Assembly: GCA_050247135.1 (NCBI GenBank)
Contig: JBFWUT010000001.1
Span: forward strand, 151,558-215,557
Origin: Berkiella sp050247135
Lineage (GTDB): Bacteria; Pseudomonadota; Gammaproteobacteria; Berkiellales; Berkiellaceae
Direction: 5' to 3'
DNA length: 64,000 nucleotides
Shown here: one piece after another, positions 50,595 through 58,275 of the stretch
How the letters are laid out: every line of letters starts with the position of its first letter
How positions within the stretch are numbered: the stretch's first letter is position 1
Notes under the pieces: model-generated
Database searches by the model: none
The model's input: only the letters and a program-made list of their open reading frames with translations
Told to the model about the DNA's origin: nothing
Made by a program: the position numbers and the translations under genes

Positions 50595-51796
50595 CCTTTA
50601 GGTTTTTTTCCATCGTTTGAAGATGGCGCGGCATGGGGTTCAGGAGACCGTAAGAATCCTCCTCTTCGCACAGCGCCTTCTTCTCTTACTTCTCGTTTAA
50701 CACCGGATACAAATAAACCACGCCGTTGTTCAGGATTTTGTGCTGAGGTCGGTTTAGTTGCTCCCCATGTGGGTTTGATATTTTCCTTTTCTACTGGCTC
50801 TTCGACGATTTTTTGCTTTGGTGGTTTTTTGACTAGATAATTAGGCTTCTTGGGCCCATTTTGTAGTAAATTGTTCATTTCATTCTCACTAGCGCACAAA
50901 GGCAATAATGTCGCTTTTAATAGTGCCAGTGTTTCATCGATGTTGGGTCGTTTTTTAGGGTCATCGTCCAGCATCGTGCTAGTGGATAGTTTTAGATTTT
51001 GGCAAATTACACCAAATGCATACATATCTGAAGCTTTAGAGAATATGCCTTCTAATGCTTCTGGCGCAGTGTAATTTAAGGAACCAATCGGGTCTTTTTC
51101 AATGGTATCTTGTCCTTCGGGTAACACAGCAGCTGTTTCATAGTCCACTAATTTTAAAGAGATCAAATCAGGGTTAGAAGGATCTTGATCCATTACAATA
51201 TTAGCTTCTTTGAGATCGCGGTGAATTTCGTTATGATCGTGTAAATCTTTAATTTCCAAGGCGATTTTAATAGCTGCAATAAGCTTTTGCTTTTCGCTTA
51301 ATTTTCTTTGTGAGAATTCTTTTCCTTCCATGTACCCTTCATGCATATCAATACCAGGATGCAAGAGCAGTATGGAATAAATTTTTTCACCGGTTAGCTC
51401 GCCTTCTAGCCACTCTACTCTTTCATCTAGCTGTCGAGTGAAAGTACCAAAAATATGGCCTTTTCTAGTTAATATCGCTATTTCAGTTTCCCGCGTTTCT
51501 TCCGCTTCTAGCTCTGGCTCTATTTTAATTGCAGCCACTTGTCCGTTGCGGGCCTCTAGCACTTTAACTTTTCCTCGAGAGCCTTCACCTAAATAGCCTT
51601 CATCTTGATACTTATCTCGTGCGGCTGCGAAGAGGACGGGACCAGAGGGGGTTATTAAGCAAAAAAAGGAATGAATTAGCTTTTCATTATCTTTGCGCCT
51701 AATCTTGAAACTTTTATTAGGGAATTTGGTTAGCGAATCTTGCATTAATTGCTCAGCAATTTGCCATTCTTCTTCAGATACTGTTAACAAGCTCAT
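50591..51796 (-). CDS. Eukaryote-like Ser/Thr protein kinase
   Basis: 401 residues from ATG 51796, with AGGTGA upstream. Kinase motifs: glycine loop GEGSRGKV (about 72-79), VAIK catalytic Lys (AAIKIE, about 90), HRDLKEANI (about 191-199), DYE in place of DFG (VDYETA, about 215), TAPEAL (APE, about 240) and MYAFGVI. The basic, Pro-rich tail (about 310-401) has no membrane helix, unlike typical bacterial PknB kinases. The DFG to DYE change keeps the metal Asp. Candidate injected kinase. Confidence 0.82.
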   Translation of the reverse strand: MSLLTVSEEEWQIAEQLMQDSLTKFPNKSFKIRRKDNEKLIHSFFCLITPSGPVLFAAARDKYQDEGYLGEGSRGKVKVLEARNGQVAAIKIEPELEAEETRETEIAILTRKGHIFGTFTRQLDERVEWLEGELTGEKIYSILLLHPGIDMHEGYMEGKEFSQRKLSEKQKLIAAIKIALEIKDLHDHNEIHRDLKEANIVMDQDPSNPDLISLKLVDYETAAVLPEGQDTIEKDPIGSLNYTAPEALEGIFSKASDMYAFGVICQNLKLSTSTMLDDDPKKRPNIDETLALLKATLLPLCASENEMNNLLQNGPKKPNYLVKKPPKQKIVEEPVEKENIKPTWGATKPTSAQNPEQRRGLFVSGVKREVREEGAVRRGGFLRSPEPHAAPSSNDGKKPKG

Positions 51797-51879
51797 AAAA
51801 ATCACCTAATGACTATAATCATTAGGCAGCGTTAACGCTAGAATAGTTCCTTAATAGGTGTATCTACAAGTTTTGAAGG

Positions 51880-52143
51880 TTATTTCCATTTCCATTTCAT
51901 GACCAACACGCACAAGGCGAAAATAAAGGTCAATGCGTTGGCAATGATGAGAGAGGGGGATGAGAGGATAACGCCATAAATAAGCCACAAGAACACACCG
52001 GTGGTAAAAATACAATACATGCCAAGAGAAATGCCGGTAGTCACACGCGTGCGATAGAGCTGTACTACTTGGGGGATAAAAGCAAATGTGGTACAAAATG
52101 CGGCAATTAAGCCTACTGTTTCAGTAAAGATATAATTATTCAA
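51880..52143 (-). CDS. SemiSWEET / PQ-loop sugar transporter
   Basis: 87 residues, one triple-helix bundle. The PQ motif in FAFIPQVVQLYRTR (about 21-34), the S-x-G-I-S-like TTGISLGMY and a polar residue pattern in the third helix mark a SemiSWEET. It works as a dimer to move mono- or disaccharides across the inner membrane. Located 12 bases after the HAD phosphatase gene on the same strand, so probably co-transcribed. Confidence 0.88.
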   Translation of the reverse strand: MNNYIFTETVGLIAAFCTTFAFIPQVVQLYRTRVTTGISLGMYCIFTTGVFLWLIYGVILSSPSLIIANALTFIFALCVLVMKWKWK

Positions 52144-52155
52144 AGTTTACCTCTA

Positions 52156-52830
52156 CTATTGAAACAAGCTATCATGAATTTCGGAAAAGTTATTATAGTA
52201 TGATACATCTTTTAGAATTTGTTCAGGTCGTTGATCTTTAAGAAGCCCAATCACAGGTATATTAGCATTTTTGGCTGCTGTGATCCCTGTAACGGAATCT
52301 TCTATCACTAAAGCTTCATGAGCCGAAATGCCTGTCAGTTTTAAGGCATTTTGATATGGCTCTGGGTGAGGCTTATGTTGTTCACAATCTTCAAAGCCAA
52401 TCACAAAATGAAATAAATTCAAAATCCTTTCTAAGCGTAACACTTCTTGAATGACTGTGATGGGTGAAGAAGAAACAACGCCAATTTTGTAAATCTTAGA
52501 AAGCCGTTCTAGCAAAGCATTGCGACCTTGTGCAGACTCAAAGCCGGCTTTGGCCAGTTCAAGAAACGTGAGTCTTTTACTTTCCCATAATGCCTGCGGC
52601 TCTTGATTTATGCTGAATTCAGACACGAATCGTTTGGCTTGTTGCATATCTGACATGCCAGTAAAACTGGCAAAATCGATTGTTGTCGGGTTAACACCAA
52701 AAGAGGGTAAACATACGTGCCAAGCGTGGTTGTGAAGTTTTTCACTGAATACCAAGACATCGTCTAGATCAAAAAATACCGCTTTTAGGTATGGTAATGC
52801 AGAAGATAAAGTCATGTGTTTCACCAGCAT
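52156..52830 (-). CDS. HAD-superfamily hydrolase, beta-phosphoglucomutase-like
   Basis: 224 residues. Motif I VFFDLDDVLV (D-x-D retained; the usual Gly after it is Asp), cap domain, motif II VVSSSP, motif III Lys (KPHPEPY) and motif IV ALVIEDSVTGI (E-D). This is the subgroup of sugar-phosphate phosphatases and phosphomutases. Adjacent SemiSWEET suggests a sugar-uptake/phosphate-handling pair, by inference. Confidence 0.87.
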   Translation of the reverse strand: MLVKHMTLSSALPYLKAVFFDLDDVLVFSEKLHNHAWHVCLPSFGVNPTTIDFASFTGMSDMQQAKRFVSEFSINQEPQALWESKRLTFLELAKAGFESAQGRNALLERLSKIYKIGVVSSSPITVIQEVLRLERILNLFHFVIGFEDCEQHKPHPEPYQNALKLTGISAHEALVIEDSVTGITAAKNANIPVIGLLKDQRPEQILKDVSYYNNFSEIHDSLFQ

Positions 52831-52881
52831 ACAAAGACGGATAAATATATCAGTTTTTTAAACCTAAATGAATATTAAATA

Positions 52882-53700
52882 TTAGTCTGTTGACTTATTT
52901 TTTGTCCACTGCTTTTGGTAAAGCCAAGGCAGAAAACCTGGGAACAGTCGGCTAATCAAGACCCCAGTTTTGCCTAGTAAGGTAATTGTGCACTCGCGTT
53001 TTCTGTCGCGAGTTGCGCTAACAATGATGTTCGCAGCTTTATCGGCATTCATTCGGGAGCGATTAGCAGTGGCAGGTCTTAGTCCTTCTTGATATCCCCC
53101 AAATTTATTGATGTTACGAAACTCGGTATTAATATACCCCGGGTTAATTAAGGTCACGCTGATACCGTAATGTGCTAATTCAATATAAAGGCTTTGCGCT
53201 AATGCAGTCATCGCAAATTTGCTCATACAATAGGCACTATATTGCGGCAGTACCATATGACCCAGCGCGCTGCCAACAATCACTAAACGTCCTTTTGATT
53301 TTTTAAGGTCATCTAAGGTGGCGTATACTGTTCTTAGGACGCCATAAATGTTAGTAGCAAATTGGCGTTCGAAATCGGCCATGGTCAGTTTTTCAAAGTC
53401 GTCGACCACGCCAAATCCAGCATTGGCGATCACCACGTCCAGTGTTCCTAATTTTTCATGAATTTGTGAAACAGCTAAGGCTTGATCGTGTTCTTGGGTG
53501 ACATCGCAAGTGATGGCCAGTGCTTTAACACCTTGCCTTTCACTATCACTCACTATTTCTAAAAGTCGATCGGTACGTCTAGCCAGAAGACCTAAATTAG
53601 CCCCTTCTTTAGCAAAAGCTCGTGCTAACTCTGCTCCAATACCTGAAGAAGCGCCGGTAATCAGCACATTTTTGTTTTTAAAATGATGATCAGAAGTCAT
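52882..53700 (-). CDS. SDR-family oxidoreductase
   Basis: 272 residues. TGASSGIGAELA Rossmann motif (about 14-25), NAGFG, catalytic Ser in IVGSAL and YCMSKFA (Tyr/Lys), then the INPGYINTEF loop. Extended C-terminus with hydrophobic segment LLGKTGVLISRLFPGFLPWLY suggests membrane association, as in DltE/YqjQ-like SDRs. Substrate unknown. Confidence 0.87.
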   Translation of the reverse strand: MTSDHHFKNKNVLITGASSGIGAELARAFAKEGANLGLLARRTDRLLEIVSDSERQGVKALAITCDVTQEHDQALAVSQIHEKLGTLDVVIANAGFGVVDDFEKLTMADFERQFATNIYGVLRTVYATLDDLKKSKGRLVIVGSALGHMVLPQYSAYCMSKFAMTALAQSLYIELAHYGISVTLINPGYINTEFRNINKFGGYQEGLRPATANRSRMNADKAANIIVSATRDRKRECTITLLGKTGVLISRLFPGFLPWLYQKQWTKNKSTD

Positions 53701-53843
53701 GATGCTTTACCTACTCAAAGAAGTTTTGTTCGATATCTTCACATATCTGATGGGTTTATACAATCTAAGTGGCTTAGCTAGTAATGATACATATATAATC
53801 AACATGTGGTGTTTAAAAGGTCCTAAATTAAGGATATTCAACG

Positions 53844-54032
53844 ATGAAAAATGCTGCATTAATGATAGCCGGACTGATTTTCACTGCGATGTGTGCCTTA
53901 CAATTGCTGCGGTTTTATAAAAATTGGGAGGTGGTGATTGCCCAATTTACCGTTCCTGTGCCTTGGTCCTTATATGCAGGCATAGTTGCTGGGATATTAG
54001 CCCTTGTAATGTTCATTGCTGTACGCAAATAA
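53844..54032 (+). CDS. Small two-helix membrane protein
   Basis: 62 residues with two hydrophobic helices (about 3-22 and 40-60) joined by a short polar loop. AAGGA stands about 9 bases before the ATG and a TATAAT (53794-53799) lies 45 bases upstream. No family recognised; short, regular and well signalled, so probably real. Confidence 0.65.
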   Translation: MKNAALMIAGLIFTAMCALQLLRFYKNWEVVIAQFTVPVPWSLYAGIVAGILALVMFIAVRK

Positions 54033-54115
54033 AAGGGTATTTTTATCCAGTGTGAGATAATAGCTAAATAAAAATTGAACTATGTTTAGCTATTATCTCT
54101 TGAGGGAAGTCAAAC

Positions 54116-54553
54116 ATGTCTATTTACACCAATGTATTGGTTGCTGTCGATTTACGTGTGACACACGATGTGTATACCATCGAGCGTGCGATAGAGCTAT
54201 CCAAGAAGCTAAAATGCCAATCCTTACGATTTATTCACGTGATGGAGCCTTTGTATGGCTACGGCGCTATCGAGGGCAATACCTTAGTTGAATTAGAAAT
54301 GAAAATAGCGACCGATGCCAGACAATCTTTTTATGATTTAGTCTCCCGTTATGACATTACTCAAGAACAACTCATTATTGAGACAGGCAATCCGAAGGTA
54401 GTGATTGTAGATCAAGCAAAAGCCTTAGACATCGACTTGCTTATCGTGGGAGGGCATGCTCTGAGTGGTTTAAGAACGATAGTGGGCTCAACCGCGACAG
54501 GCGTGATTAATCATGCGCATTGTGATGTATTAACTATCCGAACAGCGAATTAA
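54116..54553 (+). CDS. Universal stress protein (UspA family)
   Basis: 145 residues. N-terminal NVLVAVDLR strand, LIVGGHALSGLRTIVGSTATGVI (in part; the ATP-binding G-x2-G-x9-G-[ST] motif is present around 115-130) and C-terminal CDVLTIRT. Cytoplasmic stress protein, probably nucleotide-binding. GAGGGAAGT precedes the ATG. Confidence 0.92.
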   Translation: MSIYTNVLVAVDLRVTHDVYTIERAIELSKKLKCQSLRFIHVMEPLYGYGAIEGNTLVELEMKIATDARQSFYDLVSRYDITQEQLIIETGNPKVVIVDQAKALDIDLLIVGGHALSGLRTIVGSTATGVINHAHCDVLTIRTAN

Positions 54554-54560
54554 TTGAGCG

Positions 54561-55256
54561 TTATTTCAAATCAAAGAGTAGAAATTCTGCATTGCTTACG
54601 CTTTCAATGGTTAACGATGGTGTATCGGTAATCGCTGCGCCATCGCCTTGCTCTAAGCGTTGTCCATTGGCGGTAACTACCCCTTTAATCAACTGTAGCC
54701 AGCCTTTACGTTCGGGTTTAAATAAATAATTTACTGATTTATGTCCGACCAAGTGAGCAACGTATAGGTAAGCATCCTGATGAATAGTGATGGCATATTC
54801 GCCACCTTCAGGCGAGCCAATCAGGACTAATTCATTTTGCTTACCTTGCGGTAGTTTCTTTTGTTCATAACTTGGTGTTAAGCCAGCACGGGTAGGCAGG
54901 ATCCAGATTTGCAAGAAATGAACAAGCTCATCCTTTGAAGCATTGAATTCACTATGTGCCACCCCGGTACCTGCTGACATGCGTTGAATTTCACCCGGTT
55001 TGATCACAGAACCCGTGCCCATGCTGTCTTTATGTTCTAGAGCACCCTCTATGACATAAGAGATAATTTCCATATCACGATGCTGATGGGTGCCAAAGCC
55101 TTGAGAGGGCTGAACCGTGTCTTGATTGATGACCCGCAGGGTGCCAAATCCCATGTATTGCGGGTCGTAATAGTCACCAAAAGAGAAGGTATGGTAGCTT
55201 TTTAGCCAGTCTATTTCAGTTAAGCCGCGATCGGCCGATTTTCGTAATGAAATCAT
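54561..55256 (-). CDS. Pirin-family protein (YhaK/quercetinase-like)
   Basis: 231 residues from ATG 55256 (MISLRKSADRG, family norm; the frame extends to 55274). Bicupin with metal-binding His pair THQHRDMEIISYV and E in the GALEHKDSMG region, then PGEIQRMSAGTGVAHSE. Pirins are iron proteins, some with quercetin 2,3-dioxygenase activity; role here unknown. Its upstream region contains the repeat element at 55258-55458. Confidence 0.9.
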   Translation of the reverse strand: MISLRKSADRGLTEIDWLKSYHTFSFGDYYDPQYMGFGTLRVINQDTVQPSQGFGTHQHRDMEIISYVIEGALEHKDSMGTGSVIKPGEIQRMSAGTGVAHSEFNASKDELVHFLQIWILPTRAGLTPSYEQKKLPQGKQNELVLIGSPEGGEYAITIHQDAYLYVAHLVGHKSVNYLFKPERKGWLQLIKGVVTANGQRLEQGDGAAITDTPSLTIESVSNAEFLLFDLK

Positions 55257-55257
55257 C

Positions 55258-55458
55258 GTATATACCCTTAACACTTCAAGATGCGAAGCAACTTAGAAGT
55301 GATTCTTTGCGCGACGGGGGTTCCCCAAGGGGGAGAATCGCGATTTCCCCCTTGGATGCTAAGCAAAAGCTCAGCTTTTGCTTAGCATCCAAACAAGATA
55401 TACCGCTCGCATGAAATTTGAATATATCGCATCTACAAAGGAGAGCGGTATATACCCT
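55258..55458. repeat. MITE-like element with overlapping hairpins and direct-repeat ends
   Basis: The 11-bp word GTATATACCCT occurs at 55258-55268 and 55448-55458 in the same orientation. Between them lie a perfect 19-bp hairpin with loop TCA (55352-55370 / 55374-55392), a 10-bp stem CCAAGGGGGA/TCCCCCTTGG (55325-55334 / 55346-55355) that shares bases 55352-55355 with the first so both cannot form fully at once, and an 11-bp pair ATATACCGCTC/GAGCGGTATAT (55398-55408 / 55443-55453). No ORF. Could be a small transposable element or a regulatory RNA. Confidence 0.6.
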
Positions 55459-55524
55459 CATATGGTGTGATACCAGTACTATAATTAATTCTATATAAAA
55501 ACGCCACCTTCACAAGGAGTAGCA

Positions 55525-56055
55525 ATGAGAATAATGATTGTAGCCCTGATTTTCTTTTTCAGCACTGCTTGTTTTGCTGATGAAACTTGGTCGCTAAAAA
55601 CATTGTCGATTGTATTAGCAAATGACTTAAAACAGACATTCAAAGATGAATCTGAGAATGTGAATATGTATATTTTTGCATCGCCTTTTGCGCAAGTTAA
55701 GATTGTGGCACTGAATAAAGCACCCCAAAACCAAGCGGACGTCCAAGCGTGGCAACTTGATATGTTGGGAAAACAAATTGCGTTTTGGCAGCAAAGTTCA
55801 AAGTTACCATTGGATAGTCAAAAAGAGGTTTTAAATAATAAACCCAATACCGATAAAATTGGCAAATATACATATCAAACCGTAGATATGTCTTTTCCAA
55901 GCCAGAATGTCAAGTTTTTAAATGTCGTCAATAATGAAGTGACTTATATGTTCACATTAATGAGTTTTGATCAAGACTCAAAACAGAGAAAGGAGCAAAT
56001 GGATAAGTTGGTTAAAGAATTATCAAGCGTTGAGCTAAAGCCAATAAAAAAGTGA
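55525..56055 (+). CDS. Hypothetical periplasmic protein
   Basis: 176 residues. Signal peptide 1-18 (FFFSTACFA-DE). The mature part has alternating strands and helices with no recognised motif; it may belong to small DcrB/YscB-like alpha/beta proteins. CAAGGAG stands 5 bases before the ATG. Four bases upstream of the atypical kinase gene start, so likely co-transcribed with it. Confidence 0.65.
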   Translation: MRIMIVALIFFFSTACFADETWSLKTLSIVLANDLKQTFKDESENVNMYIFASPFAQVKIVALNKAPQNQADVQAWQLDMLGKQIAFWQQSSKLPLDSQKEVLNNKPNTDKIGKYTYQTVDMSFPSQNVKFLNVVNNEVTYMFTLMSFDQDSKQRKEQMDKLVKELSSVELKPIKK

Positions 56056-56059
56056 TTTT

Positions 56060-57103
56060 ATGATAAATTTCCTAAATCGCACAGAAAGTTTAAGAACCTT
56101 GGAAGTAAATGGCAAGCCACTTCATTTTGTTCAATTTCTCCATCATGGTTCCGGTGGGCTTACCTCCATTTATCAAGATGAAAATAAACAAAAATACATC
56201 TTAAAATCCACGTTGGGTGAAGAAGCAACAACTGAAGCCGAACTCAATAACAGTCTTGGGCGGTTAGTAGCGTATGAAAAGGGTAAAGAAGGATGGGAAC
56301 ATCTTGTTCTTAAATATATCGATGGCATTGATGCTGAACGTTATTTAGCAGAACATTTAAGTCAGCCAGCGATGGACGATATCGGTTGTGCGCTATTTGA
56401 TCCTCGTTATTTAAACTCACCATGCTTAGGTTTTAAGCGTGGTTTAGACAGAAATATTACGATGGCGATTGAATTGATCAAAGTGCAAGAAGCCCTTGCT
56501 AAACAAAATATTGTGCACACCGATGTTCAACTGGCAAATTATATAGTCAATGAAACAGCAGAGGGCATTCAAATAGAAGGAATCGATTTGCAAGTTGCTG
56601 TTGATTTAACCAAACTCCCTTCTAAAAAGCAAAAGACCGTGATAAGCGAAAATGTGGACTCACTCATTGAAGCACTCAAAGCGATATTACCTAAAGAAAA
56701 TTACTTAACAATGCAGGCTGTGTTGGCACAAAGTGAAGAACCTTCGTATGCAATGATGGTGAGTGCTTTAGAGGGTCAATTAAGTGCTAAAGCGCTATTA
56801 AAGAAAAGCTATACACCTTCATTTAGCGGCCCACAGACTAACTTATTACCTGAAATAGTCGTAAGCCCAAGACACAAACAATTCATAAAGAGTCGATTAG
56901 AAGGTGCTATTCGAAAAAATAACGTAGATCAGGCTTATAGCTATGTATTACATGGTGCTTCGCTAGATGAGCGCATGATGAAAGATCTGATGCTTGACGA
57001 TCACAAAGCGATGCAAGCGGCTTTAAAACCCTATATACAAGAATTTGAAAGTAATCAACTTGCTGCAGCCATGAGTAATCTCAATCTGAAACCTCATTCG
57101 TGA
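56060..57103 (+). CDS. Atypical protein-kinase-like protein
   Basis: 347 residues. Kinase-like landmarks: a glycine loop HHGSGGLTSIY (about 29-39), YILKS with a Lys (about 47), then IVHTDVQLANYIV (about 152-164), where H-x-D-x4-N matches the catalytic loop, and GIDLQVAV (about 173) where DFG is replaced by DLQ. The C-terminal 90 residues are helical. APE and later helices are not evident, so it is a minimal or divergent kinase fold. No export signal; effector candidate. Confidence 0.55.
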   Translation: MINFLNRTESLRTLEVNGKPLHFVQFLHHGSGGLTSIYQDENKQKYILKSTLGEEATTEAELNNSLGRLVAYEKGKEGWEHLVLKYIDGIDAERYLAEHLSQPAMDDIGCALFDPRYLNSPCLGFKRGLDRNITMAIELIKVQEALAKQNIVHTDVQLANYIVNETAEGIQIEGIDLQVAVDLTKLPSKKQKTVISENVDSLIEALKAILPKENYLTMQAVLAQSEEPSYAMMVSALEGQLSAKALLKKSYTPSFSGPQTNLLPEIVVSPRHKQFIKSRLEGAIRKNNVDQAYSYVLHGASLDERMMKDLMLDDHKAMQAALKPYIQEFESNQLAAAMSNLNLKPHS

Positions 57104-58191
57104 TAAGTAATACGATAAATCACATTCGCTTTATCATCGGCAACCAACAATGAACCATCAGGCATGACGAGTACATCACTGGGTCTTCCCCAAGCCTCAC
57201 CCCCTTGCAGCCATCCACTGGCAAATGGCTGGTAACTTTGCTGAGGGTTGTTAGGGTCAACCATCGTCACTCGATAGCCTATAGGGGTATCACGGTTCCA
57301 AGAACCATGTTCGGCAATAAAAATGTTGCCATGGTATTTTTCAGGAAACATTTTACCGGTATAAAATCGCATGCCCAATGCAGCAACATGGGGGCCTAAT
57401 CGAGTTGCAGGTGGGGTAAACTGATCGCATGGTTTTTGATGGAAGTCAGGATCTGGAATATTTCCGCCGTGACAATATGGAAAGCCAAAATGCATGCCTT
57501 GTTTGGGTGCATGGTTAAGCTCATCGGGTGGTAAATCATTCCCCAACTCATCCCGTCCATTATCGGTGAACCAGAGATCTTTGGTCTTGGGATCCCAGTC
57601 AAAGCCAACCGTGTTGCGAATACCCTCTGCAAAAATTTCAAGATTTTCACCCGTTGATTTCATGCGCATGATACTGGCATAGCGTGGATCTTTTGATAGG
57701 CACACATTGCATGGAGCGCCAACAGGCACATACAGCAACCCATCGGGTCCAAAAGCAATAAACTTCCATCCATGATGGGTTTCATTGGGGAAGCTTGAAT
57801 TCACTATCACCGGTTTAGGCGGGTTGTCTAGGTTATCTTCGATATTGTCAAAACGTAAGATGCGATCGACAGCGCTAACGTATAAAGCCCCATCTTTATA
57901 GGCAACTCCCGCAGGCAGATGCAAGCCTTTGGCAATGACCTTCACTTTTTTGTTTGCATCAGAAGGGGAACCTATGATGGCATAGACATTGCCAGCAGAT
58001 AATGATCCTACAAATAAGGTGCCTTTATCGCCTAAGGCCATTTGCCGGGCATTGGTAACGCCTTTGGCATACACTTGGATTTTAAAGCCTTTTGGCAGTT
58101 GAATGTTGTCTAACGAGGGGGAAGGTGCTTTACTACAAGCGACACTCGTCATTAGAAAAAGTCCAACTAGCACTTTAATAAACCAAGCCAT
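57094..58191 (-). CDS. Sorbosone dehydrogenase-like lipoprotein (PQQ-type propeller)
   Basis: 365 residues. Type II signal peptide with VACSK (Cys near 19). Six-bladed beta-propeller of the glucose/sorbosone dehydrogenase family: WKFIAFGPDGLLYVPVG, GIRNTVGFDWDPKT, LWFTDNGRD, FIAEHGSWNRD and SDVLVMPDGSLLVADD are visible. Members bind PQQ or are catalytically uncharacterised sugar-binding propellers. Periplasmic membrane-anchored. Its end overlaps the convergent kinase-like gene by 10 bases. Confidence 0.88.
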   Translation of the reverse strand: MAWFIKVLVGLFLMTSVACSKAPSPSLDNIQLPKGFKIQVYAKGVTNARQMALGDKGTLFVGSLSAGNVYAIIGSPSDANKKVKVIAKGLHLPAGVAYKDGALYVSAVDRILRFDNIEDNLDNPPKPVIVNSSFPNETHHGWKFIAFGPDGLLYVPVGAPCNVCLSKDPRYASIMRMKSTGENLEIFAEGIRNTVGFDWDPKTKDLWFTDNGRDELGNDLPPDELNHAPKQGMHFGFPYCHGGNIPDPDFHQKPCDQFTPPATRLGPHVAALGMRFYTGKMFPEKYHGNIFIAEHGSWNRDTPIGYRVTMVDPNNPQQSYQPFASGWLQGGEAWGRPSDVLVMPDGSLLVADDKANVIYRITYHE

Positions 58192-58275
58192 ACTGAAATG
58201 CCTTTCCTAAAAGTTTGATCAGAACATGTAAATGAAAAGTTAACCAACTACATAGAAATGTGTTTGGATGAGGTT

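Noticed and set aside
53699..53920. 73-codon ORF upstream of the small membrane protein
   Set aside because: Overlaps the better-supported 53844 gene in another frame, lacks a ribosome site and has irregular composition.
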